NCBI GenBank assembly: GCA_020851885.1
Contig: JADZBW010000055.1
Coordinates: 1-11,052 of the forward strand
Source: Fimbriimonadaceae bacterium
GTDB lineage: Bacteria > Armatimonadota > Fimbriimonadia > Fimbriimonadales > Fimbriimonadaceae
DNA: 11,052 nt
Direction: 5' to 3'
The position numbers and the translations under genes are program-made. Positions 6,065 through 11,052 of the stretch are shown piece after piece. The notes beneath the pieces are model-generated. The model had not been told where the DNA came from. It did not search any database and saw only the letters and a list, made by a program, of their open reading frames with translations. How positions within the stretch are numbered: the first letter of the stretch is position 1; every line of letters starts with the position of its first letter.

Positions 6065-7138
6065 ATGTCGAAGAAACTTAGGATTGGGATCATTGGGAGT
6101 GGCGGGATCGCCCAGGGCTGCCACATGAAGGGATATGCGTCGATGCCGGATCTCTGTGAGATGGTCGCCGTTTGCGACGTCAATCCAGAAACGGCGAAGA
6201 CGGCAGCCGATAAGTACGAAGTCAAGAAGACCTACACGGACTATCGAACCATGCTGGCGGAAGCGGAATTGGATGCCGTTTCCGTGGCTACTCCCAATGC
6301 ATATCACATGCAACCTACCATTGACGCCCTTGCCGCTGGCGTTCACGTCCTGTGTGAGAAGCCTCTTGCCATGAACGCCGATGAATCCCGGAAGATGTGT
6401 GCGGCGGCCAGGGAGAGCGGCAAGATCCTCCAAGTGGCGCTTCAGCAGCGCTTCACCGGCCAGGCCCGATTCATGAAGCAGTTCATCGACGGCGGCAACA
6501 TGGGAGACATCTACTATGCTCGAGCGCAGGCTCTTCGAAGACGCGGGGTGCCGGCATGGGGCGTCTTCATCGATAAGGAGAAGCAGGGAGGTGGCCCGCT
6601 GATCGACATCGGGGTACATATCCTCGATTTCACCTTGTTCCTCATGGGATATCCGAAGCCGGTGAGTGCGAGTGGCAAGACTTGGGACACGCTTGGAAAG
6701 AACCCGGACCTTGTAAACCCATGGGGTGAGTACGATCGAGCCAAGTTCACGGTTGAAGACTTTGCCGTGGGTCTCATCAAGTTCGACAACGGCTCGGTCG
6801 TGGTCTTAGAAAGCTCCTTCATGGCGAATTTGGACGGCGATCCATTCCAGACCCAGCTCTTTGGAACCAAGGCTGGAGCGATCGTGAAGGGTTGGGGTGA
6901 GAGCCCAATCGAAATCTTCACCGAACAAAATCGGCAGCTTTTCAATATGAAGCCGACCAACATTCCTCAGGTCGAATCAGCCCATGTCGATGAGGTCAAG
7001 GCGTTTGTCGATGCAATACTCCATGACAAGCCCTCGCCGGTTCCAGGTGAAAACGGATTGATCCTGAATGCTATCTTCGATGCTCTGTACCGCAGCAGTG
7101 AGACAGGCAAAGAAGAGTCCGTCGACATCAGCTATTGA
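6065..7138 (+). CDS. Gfo/Idh/MocA-family oxidoreductase 1
   Basis: A NAD(P)-dependent dehydrogenase of the Gfo/Idh/MocA family, 357 residues, cytoplasmic. The dinucleotide-binding fold opens with 'RIGIIGSGGIAQGCH' (6-20), followed by an Asp at the end of beta 2 ('VAVCDVNPETA', 35-44) suggesting NAD preference. The family motif 'VLCEKPLAM' is at 95-103 with the conserved Lys99. 'GGGPLIDIGVHILDF' is at 175-189 and contains the Asp181 and His185 pair expected in the active site. The protein therefore has the full catalytic set. The frame is open to a TTG at 6050, but ATG 6065 has GAGG (6052-6055) nine bases upstream and starts just before the first beta strand. The substrate is probably a sugar, inositol or sugar-nucleotide derivative and cannot be assigned. 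It sits between the TerC gene and a small lipoprotein gene, with gaps of 25 and 6 bases. Confidence 0.92.
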   Translation: MSKKLRIGIIGSGGIAQGCHMKGYASMPDLCEMVAVCDVNPETAKTAADKYEVKKTYTDYRTMLAEAELDAVSVATPNAYHMQPTIDALAAGVHVLCEKPLAMNADESRKMCAAARESGKILQVALQQRFTGQARFMKQFIDGGNMGDIYYARAQALRRRGVPAWGVFIDKEKQGGGPLIDIGVHILDFTLFLMGYPKPVSASGKTWDTLGKNPDLVNPWGEYDRAKFTVEDFAVGLIKFDNGSVVVLESSFMANLDGDPFQTQLFGTKAGAIVKGWGESPIEIFTEQNRQLFNMKPTNIPQVESAHVDEVKAFVDAILHDKPSPVPGENGLILNAIFDALYRSSETGKEESVDISY

Positions 7139-7144
7139 GGTAGA

Positions 7145-7537
7145 TTGAGCGAGATGAAATCCAAGTTGAACTTCGTCAAGTATGCCAGTGTGCTTCCCCT
7201 GGCACTGTTGGCAGTCGGATGTCGCTTCAAGGCGGTCGAGAGCATGCATTCTGCGACTCGCCCTGACCCAAAGGGCGGCGAGGTTTACGGTGATCCCTAT
7301 ACCTTTGGCGGCATCGCCGATGGAACCGGAGGACAGGTCGCCGCGACAACGCAAAGCATGGAGTCGCCTAGCTATAGTGATCCGAAGTTCAAGAAGATCG
7401 CGAGCAAAGAAGGATTCACCACGATGTCCGGCCATGTGGTCAGTGGCGCCAAGGGATCAGAAACGTCGGGCGATTACCAGCCGTTACCCACATCGGGTGA
7501 GGCGAAGCACGGGGCAGGCGGAGAATCCAAGCACTAA
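7145..7537 (+). CDS. Small lipoprotein of unknown function between two oxidoreductases
   Basis: A protein of 130 residues from a TTG at 7145; an ATG at 7154 would give 127 and keep the signal. GAGG lies just upstream (7137-7140), nearer the TTG. The N-terminus is a clear lipoprotein signal: basic start, hydrophobic 'ASVLPLALLAVGC', with lipidation at Cys26 (counting from TTG). The mature part is short, hydrophilic and rich in Gly, Ser, Thr and Lys, with no further cysteines and no recognisable domain, so it may be largely unstructured. It includes a 'GDPYTFGGIADGTGGQVAA' stretch. It sits six bases after oxidoreductase 1 and its stop directly abuts the start of oxidoreductase 2, so it belongs to the operon. 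I do not recognise the family, and its link to the cytoplasmic enzymes is only positional. Confidence 0.78.
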   Translation: MSEMKSKLNFVKYASVLPLALLAVGCRFKAVESMHSATRPDPKGGEVYGDPYTFGGIADGTGGQVAATTQSMESPSYSDPKFKKIASKEGFTTMSGHVVSGAKGSETSGDYQPLPTSGEAKHGAGGESKH

Positions 7538-8560
7538 TTGGCGATAAGGATTGGGTTGATCGGATGCGGGGAGGTAGCCAACTTTGGCCACCTCCCCGCG
7601 ATCGTTTCGATTCCTTCGTTTGAACTTGTGGGGCTGTTTGAGCCTGATCCAGTTCGTCGTTCAGCCACCGCTGCCCGTTATGGCAACCCTCCCGTTTTCG
7701 ACAACCTCGATGAGTTCTACAAAGCTGGATTGGACGCAATCGCAATCGCGTCTCCCGCTCCAACTCACCACGACCACGTGAAGCGTGCGGCAAGAGAGAA
7801 CGTGCATGTACTTTGCGAAAAACCGATCAGTGAGGACGAAGGCGAAGCCATCGAGATGGAGAAGGCGATGCTGGAAAGTGGAAAGATTTTCACGATCGGC
7901 TATTGCTACCGATTCAGCCCGGTCAGCCAACAAATCCATCAATGGGTTCGTGAAGAAGTCGTCGGCAAGATCGGCGCCTTGCGATTCATCTACCTTTGGA
8001 ACTTGCACGGAAGGTATGAGCAGGGCGAGGATGGCACTTGGATCGAAAGCCCTCGTTGGAAAGGTCGGATGCGGGAGGGCGGTCCAATGGTCGACTGTGG
8101 GGTGCACTTCATCGATCTGGCGCGAATGTGGACCGGTTCTGAAGTCGTTCGGCACCATGGTTCAGGCGCGTGGATGGCGGACTATGAAGCGCCAGACCAT
8201 ATGTGGCTGCACCTCGATCACGCAAACGGCGCTCATACTTGCGTCGAACTCGCATTCTCTTACGATCATACGGCCCGAGAACCTATGAATCGTTTCTCAT
8301 ACGATCTGATCGGGGATGGGGGCACCATTCGTTACGAACGTGAAGGCTATCTTCTCGAGGCCCGCAATGGTCAGGGAACCATTCGAGTGCCAGGAGCGAG
8401 CGAAAAGAACTTCCCGGGAATGTACGAAGCCTTCGCAGTCGCCATCAAATCAGGTGATGCTTCCGGCCTGCCAACCGCGAACGATGGCTTGATCGCCACT
8501 CGCTTGGCCCGAACGGCGACCAATGAAGTGATCCAGCATCGCCTGCGCCCAACGTCCTAG
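7538..8560 (+). CDS. Gfo/Idh/MocA-family oxidoreductase 2
   Basis: A second Gfo/Idh/MocA dehydrogenase, 340 residues, distinct from the upstream copy. The Rossmann start is 'IRIGLIGCGEVANFGH' (3-18). A glutamate ends beta 2 ('LVGLFEPDP'), so NAD is the likely cofactor. 'HVLCEKPISED' (90-100) carries the conserved Lys95, and 'GGPMVDCGVHFIDL' (181-194) carries Asp186 and His190. The C-terminal sheet domain contains a 'WNLHGRYEQGEDGTW' stretch and 'FSYDLIGDGGTIRY'. The start is a TTG immediately after the TAA of the lipoprotein gene (TAATTG). It must be this codon, because the next in-frame start would cut the first beta strand. GGAG occurs 14 bases upstream, so translation may depend on coupling. 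The likely substrate is a sugar or sugar derivative, possibly the product or alternative substrate of the first enzyme. The stop is 51 bases before the HlyD-like gene. Confidence 0.92.
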   Translation: MAIRIGLIGCGEVANFGHLPAIVSIPSFELVGLFEPDPVRRSATAARYGNPPVFDNLDEFYKAGLDAIAIASPAPTHHDHVKRAARENVHVLCEKPISEDEGEAIEMEKAMLESGKIFTIGYCYRFSPVSQQIHQWVREEVVGKIGALRFIYLWNLHGRYEQGEDGTWIESPRWKGRMREGGPMVDCGVHFIDLARMWTGSEVVRHHGSGAWMADYEAPDHMWLHLDHANGAHTCVELAFSYDHTAREPMNRFSYDLIGDGGTIRYEREGYLLEARNGQGTIRVPGASEKNFPGMYEAFAVAIKSGDASGLPTANDGLIATRLARTATNEVIQHRLRPTS

Positions 8561-8611
8561 CCAGTTCGTATTTCCGAACGAAGTACGACATGATGACTTA
8601 GTAAGAAAAAC

Positions 8612-9745
8612 ATGTCGACCCGTTTCTCTGCCTATAGATGGCCCGCCATCGCCGCCGGCCTCGCCATCAGCCTGATCGCCGCCTTTGCGATCCCGCTGGC
8701 GATTGCGCCCCGGGTTGAACCAGTCGTGCCTCCCATTGAGGTCGTCGCGAAGTCCGACGGAACGGTGGCGGACCTGCGAGTCTCGGACGACGCAGTGGTA
8801 AAGAAGGGCGATGTCCTCCTGATCCTTGAGAACAAGGCGCTGGACGAGTCGATCAAGCAACTGGAAGCAAAGATCGAGCAGTTGAAGCTGGACACCAAGA
8901 CGGTGGTCGTGGATACGAGCATGCTTGGAGCCATCGGAACCATGCCGATTCGCTATCAGGCTCCGAAGCAGACAACCATTCCGACTCCCAAGCCCCACCT
9001 CGAATCTCCCGACTTTTCAAAGGAGCTTGCCGCTTCCGGCAAAGCCCTGGACGGCCTCGCCGCTCGATTGAAACAGGCCCAGGCAGATGCGACTGAGAAG
9101 CGGGACCAGATCGAAGAGGCGTCCGGCGGAATCAGCCAGGCGCAAGATGAAATGGACGCCGCGAAGACCGCCATCGATCCTGCGGACAAGGAACTGGAGA
9201 AGAGCAAGCGTCTTTATGACATCGGGGCGATTGCGAAAAGGAAGCTGGACAGCTCGGAAGCGGCATCACAGGTCGCCCACGATCGAGCCGATTCGGCAGC
9301 GAAGGCTTTGGCCGACGCGAACTCGCGAAAGTCGGAACTTGAGGCCGACCTGAAGAAACTGAACGACGAGGTAGAAACTCTGCTGTCCAAGCTCGCGGAT
9401 GCCCAGACAAAGCTGGCCGCAGTCGAGAAGAAATCCAGGGAAGTCCAACCCGCGCCACCCGCCACGATGATGGAGCGCCAGATCGAGTTGCCGAAGAGGC
9501 GAATCGCCTTCGGAACCGCCCCAATAGGAAGCACCGCTCCCCTCCCAGTCAAGCTGGTTGACGATTCAACGCCCAAAGAAGAACAAACGCTGGAGCAGCT
9601 TGAAGCGCAGCTAAAGGCTTTGAAGCAGAAGAAAGATGACCTGATCATCCGATCCCCCCTATCCGGAACCGTCGAACTGAAAAAGTCGATCCTAGGCTCA
9701 GAGTTGAAATCCGGCCAAGTGATCCTACAAATCCACCCCAATTGA
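8612..9745 (+). CDS. HlyD-like membrane-fusion (periplasmic adaptor) protein
   Basis: A protein of 377 residues with one N-terminal membrane anchor (about 11-32) and a periplasmic remainder. Residues 42-73 form the first half of a biotinyl/lipoyl-like domain ('SDGTVADLRVSDDAVVKKGDVLLILEN'). The second half is near the C-terminus ('LIIRSPLSGTVELKKSILGSELKSGQVILQI', 344-374). Between them lie helical coiled-coil stretches (75-95, about 138-275, 322-343), rich in Ala, Lys, Glu and Leu, with a 'KRLYDIGAIAKRKLDSSEA' turn typical of HlyD proteins. Adaptors of this type link inner-membrane exporters to an outer-membrane channel. Two Pro-rich breaks (about 108-137 and 277-321) interrupt the hairpin. 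The protein ends right after the second lipoyl half, with little of the usual beta-barrel domain. No exporter or channel gene is adjacent, so the partner is unknown. It may be the last gene of the upstream run, as a terminator follows. Confidence 0.85.
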   Translation: MSTRFSAYRWPAIAAGLAISLIAAFAIPLAIAPRVEPVVPPIEVVAKSDGTVADLRVSDDAVVKKGDVLLILENKALDESIKQLEAKIEQLKLDTKTVVVDTSMLGAIGTMPIRYQAPKQTTIPTPKPHLESPDFSKELAASGKALDGLAARLKQAQADATEKRDQIEEASGGISQAQDEMDAAKTAIDPADKELEKSKRLYDIGAIAKRKLDSSEAASQVAHDRADSAAKALADANSRKSELEADLKKLNDEVETLLSKLADAQTKLAAVEKKSREVQPAPPATMMERQIELPKRRIAFGTAPIGSTAPLPVKLVDDSTPKEEQTLEQLEAQLKALKQKKDDLIIRSPLSGTVELKKSILGSELKSGQVILQIHPN

Positions 9746-9752
9746 ATGCCAA

Positions 9753-9820
9753 TTACGCGAAGCGCGTACCCGGCCCAATCCGGGTTTTTACGCCAAGCGT
9801 GTAGCCGATCCTATTCGGGT
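9753..9820 (+). repeat. Two tandem 33-base structured units with 35-base period
   Basis: Unit A (9753-9785) and unit B (9788-9820) align without gaps with 26 of 33 positions identical by hand count. Each consists of a small hairpin followed by a second hairpin (ACCCGG/CCGGGT in A). Within the second stem, the G-C pair closing the loop in A (9773 with 9780) is an A-T pair in B (9808 with 9815), a compensated change. Another pair in B is broken (G facing G), and B has no T run. B looks like an older duplicate of the terminator unit. Confidence 0.6.
9755..9789 (+). terminator. Intrinsic terminator after the HlyD-like gene
   Basis: ACCCGG (9768-9773) pairs with CCGGGT (9780-9785) around a 6-base loop, followed by T through 9789 (five T counting the last stem base). 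Just before it ACGCG (9755-9759) and CGCGT (9763-9767) form a second small hairpin. The position, ten bases after the stop, fits the end of the long plus-strand run. Confidence 0.75.
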
Positions 9821-10107
9821 CGCTCCTACGGAACCGAACCGTAACAGGTCCGGCCGCAGTTCCCCATTGGCACCTATGAATATGAAATTAGCCTTTGGTG
9901 GCTGTCTTATTCTTACCCGCAACGGCATCTCATCAGTCGGCTGCCACAGAGGCAAAGGTACCAGCATGCAAGGTCTACCACTCGTATAGGATCGGTGAAC
10001 ATTGAATCGATCCTAAACCTACGCATCTGAAGGACGAAATATCGAACCAACAATAGAAAAATAAGGGCTATCCGAATAAAAGACCTGCACCTTTCCCGAA
10101 CTTATCG
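9821..10107. other. Non-coding gap with no gene recognised
   Basis: No convincing gene lies here. The only ORF I noted is a 37-codon one at 9876-9989, which has no ribosome binding site and no recognisable product. The stretch becomes AT-rich toward its right end (38 G or C in bases 10021-10120 by hand count), unlike the GC-rich genes to the left. Apart from the inverted repeat at 9987-10015 I see no named feature. It should contain upstream promoter parts for the MauE-like gene. Confidence 0.5.
9987..10015. repeat. Perfect 8-bp inverted repeat with 13-base loop
   Basis: TAGGATCG (9987-9994) and CGATCCTA (10008-10015) are perfect reverse complements separated by 13 bases. It may be an operator-like dyad or a small hairpin upstream of the MauE-like gene. 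No T run follows, so it is not an intrinsic terminator. The sequence CGATCCTA also occurs in repeat unit B at 9806-9813. Confidence 0.4.
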
Positions 10108-10113
10108 TATTAT
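10108..10113 (+). promoter_or_regulatory. Possible -10 box before the MauE-like gene, leaderless arrangement
   Basis: TATTAT lies seven bases before the ATG at 10121, so a transcript from it would begin at about the start codon. No Shine-Dalgarno sequence is present. The hexamer 17 bases upstream (CTGCAC) is a poor match to a -35 box. Confidence 0.4.
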
Positions 10114-10120
10114 AGATGAA

Positions 10121-10585
10121 ATGGAGACGAGCAGGCTGGCCATCCGTGTGAGAAGTATGCGGACCATTATAGTTGGTGGATGCTACACTATCGCATTCAT
10201 ATTCCTACTTGCAGCGTATCTGAAAGCCACTGAATTTAGCGAGTTCAGCGAAGTGATTGCTAAGTCAAGGTTAGTTCCGAGGAATCTTGCTGCGATGGCG
10301 GGCCGTATCGTGATCGGAGCCGAGGTCATGTCTGCCCTTCTGCTGTTTTTTAGTCAAACCCGTTTACTGGGAATCAAGCTCAGTGGGCTTGTGCTCATCA
10401 CATTTTTAGGCTACTCAGCATGGAGGCTGGTCTCGGGAATTGTAGAACCATGCGGGTGCTTTTCATCGCTATTTAAGGTTGCCCCGGTGTGGACTGCAGC
10501 CTGTGACGCCTTGCTATTGCTACTGTGCTTGTTTCTGAAAGGGAAGCTTTCGACATCTGCTCGGACCGTTAATCTGGCACGTTGA
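10121..10585 (+). CDS. MauE/DoxX-like redox-associated membrane protein
   Basis: A membrane protein of 154 residues with four predicted helices, about 14-33, 60-78, 84-104 and 121-139. Landmarks match the MauE family: 'YLKATEFSEF' after the first helix (family 'K..d...F'), a glutamate in 'GAEVMSALLLF' in the second, and above all 'EPCGCFSSLF' (109-118) with Cys111 and Cys113 before the last helix, the family's CGCF motif. In methylotrophs MauE works with the thioredoxin-like MauD in forming the disulfide-rich small subunit of methylamine dehydrogenase; the wider family is thought to handle thiol redox at the membrane. No mau genes are here, so the name indicates fold only. The start is ATG 10121. 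ATG 10157 is an alternative that would still keep all four helices. Codon use includes TTA, ATA and CTA more often than the operon to the left, suggesting a different history. The next gene starts 25 bases after the stop. Confidence 0.8.
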   Translation: METSRLAIRVRSMRTIIVGGCYTIAFIFLLAAYLKATEFSEFSEVIAKSRLVPRNLAAMAGRIVIGAEVMSALLLFFSQTRLLGIKLSGLVLITFLGYSAWRLVSGIVEPCGCFSSLFKVAPVWTAACDALLLLLCLFLKGKLSTSARTVNLAR

Positions 10586-10599
10586 GGAAGCCGCGCGAT

Positions 10600-10605
10600 A
10601 GGAGG
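10600..10605 (+). promoter_or_regulatory. Canonical Shine-Dalgarno deciding the start of the Cys-rich gene
   Basis: AGGAGG lies five bases before the ATG at 10611. It is the strongest ribosome binding site in the window and strongly supports translation of this unrecognised gene from that codon. Confidence 0.85.
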
Positions 10606-10610
10606 ATAAT

Positions 10611-11012
10611 ATGAAGTTACGAGTTGTGTTAGGAGTGTTTTGCACACTCTGCATGATTTGCTCTGGCCTGGTTGCATCAATCAAGCCTGTTTATGCAGAT
10701 GTTGCTGTGCCCGGGACCGGCCTAAAGGGCAAGGGGGTTTGTGATGCTCCTGGAGGCTGCGATGGCAGCACGATTGGGTATGACGGTGTGCCCTGGCGCG
10801 ATAAGCATTGTCAGGGCGATCCTTCAGAGAACCGAATCTATGCGGTCGTTATTAAATGTCGCTGGACGCCGAACGGGTCGGAAACGCAGCGGTGTGAGGA
10901 GCAGGAACTTATTTGCTACTGGCAGTTTGTCTATCAGGGGCCGAACTGCGTTGGACCATATGTAGAGCATCAACATGGTAAACAGGGTTGCTCTAATGGA
11001 GGACCTGGATAA
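10611..11012 (+). CDS. Secreted cysteine-rich protein of unknown function
   Basis: The protein has 133 residues and I do not recognise its family. Residues 1-29 form a signal peptide: a Lys/Arg start, a hydrophobic core with three cysteines, and 'PVYA' before a probable cleavage ahead of Asp30. The mature part of about 104 residues has eight cysteines, at 44, 50, 67, 83, 95, 102, 113 and 127, an even number that would allow four disulfides. It is Gly-rich at both ends and contains 'WRDKHC', 'YAVVIKCRW', 'CEEQELICYWQF' and a His-containing 'VEHQHGKQGC' stretch. It follows the MauE-like gene by 25 bases with its own strong ribosome binding site. The pairing suggests the membrane protein helps oxidise or otherwise mature this product in the periplasm. 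That is inference from position and cysteine content. Secretion is well supported; function is unknown. Confidence 0.78.
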   Translation: MKLRVVLGVFCTLCMICSGLVASIKPVYADVAVPGTGLKGKGVCDAPGGCDGSTIGYDGVPWRDKHCQGDPSENRIYAVVIKCRWTPNGSETQRCEEQELICYWQFVYQGPNCVGPYVEHQHGKQGCSNGGPG

Positions 11013-11018
11013 GGTGCA

Positions 11019-11044
11019 GGGTTGGGGGCACCTGCCCCCAACCC
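11019..11044 (+). terminator. Strong GC-rich hairpin directly after the Cys-rich gene
   Basis: GGGTTGGGGGC (11019-11029) pairs perfectly with GCCCCCAACCC (11034-11044) in an 11-bp stem with an ACCT loop. TGCA at 11015-11018 and 11047-11050 could extend it past a two-base bulge. The left arm begins six bases after the stop codon. No T run is seen before the window ends at 11052, so it could be a terminator or a repetitive palindromic element. Confidence 0.6.
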
Positions 11045-11052
11045 ATTGCAGG

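Noticed and set aside
5476..6619. Two overlapping long minus-strand ORFs (5476-6225 and 5798-6619)
   Set aside because: They are antisense to the TerC gene and oxidoreductase 1, both firmly identified, and their products look like composition artefacts.
8563..8582. Short dyad (GTTCG/CGAAC, or TTCGT/ACGAA) between oxidoreductase 2 and the HlyD-like gene
   Set aside because: It has only five base pairs with alternative pairings and no T run; too weak to call a terminator or operator.
9876..9989. Plus-strand ORF of 37 codons starting MNMKLAFGGCLIL in the gap after the HlyD-like gene
   Set aside because: There is no ribosome binding site, no recognisable product and no conservation information; it could be a gene remnant but cannot be supported.
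1..11052. CRISPR arrays, tRNA or rRNA genes, transposases
   Set aside because: No regularly spaced identical repeats, no tRNA-like cloverleaf or rRNA sequence, and no transposase-like protein were found.

Overview
The window looks like the chromosome of a GC-rich, probably Gram-negative-type bacterium. Two proteins carry clear lipoprotein signals, the cut gene at the left edge resembles LPS heptosyltransferases, and starts are a mix of ATG, GTG and TTG. The mixture of families (a BMP lipoprotein, Gfo/Idh/MocA oxidoreductases, a TerC protein, an FmdB zinc ribbon, and promoter boxes lying directly against start codons) would fit Armatimonadota or a similar deep-branching phylum. That placement is a guess from general impression, not from a marker gene.

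Layout. Bases 1-189 (minus) are the N-terminus of a GT9-type glycosyltransferase cut by the window edge. Divergent from it, 336-2989 (plus) holds three tandem paralogous genes of about 290 residues, each with a DxD motif and GT8-like features; they are probably sugar transferases for a surface glycan. A hairpin separates them from a convergent gene of unknown function (3043-3711, minus). This gene shares a 40-bp divergent promoter region with a BMP/PnrA-type substrate-binding lipoprotein (3752-4846, plus). A second hairpin lies between that gene and a convergent FmdB-type zinc-ribbon gene (4892-5167, minus).

From 5248 to 9745 (plus) a closely spaced, probably co-transcribed run encodes a TerC-family membrane protein, a Gfo/Idh/MocA oxidoreductase, a small lipoprotein, a second Gfo/Idh/MocA oxidoreductase whose start directly follows the previous stop, and a HlyD-like membrane-fusion protein. 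The run ends at an intrinsic terminator that is also the first unit of a two-copy, 35-bp-period structured repeat.

After an AT-richer gap of about 375 bp comes a two-gene unit: a four-helix MauE-like membrane protein with a Cys-Gly-Cys motif, and a secreted protein with eight cysteines in its mature part. A strong GC-rich hairpin follows at the right edge. This pair is the best candidate for an undescribed system, by analogy with the need for MauE in making the disulfide-rich methylamine dehydrogenase small subunit. A second window-wide observation is that several genes have a TAnnnT box 7-9 bases before an ATG and no Shine-Dalgarno sequence, which suggests leaderless transcripts.

No tRNA, rRNA, CRISPR array, transposase or complete mobile element was seen.
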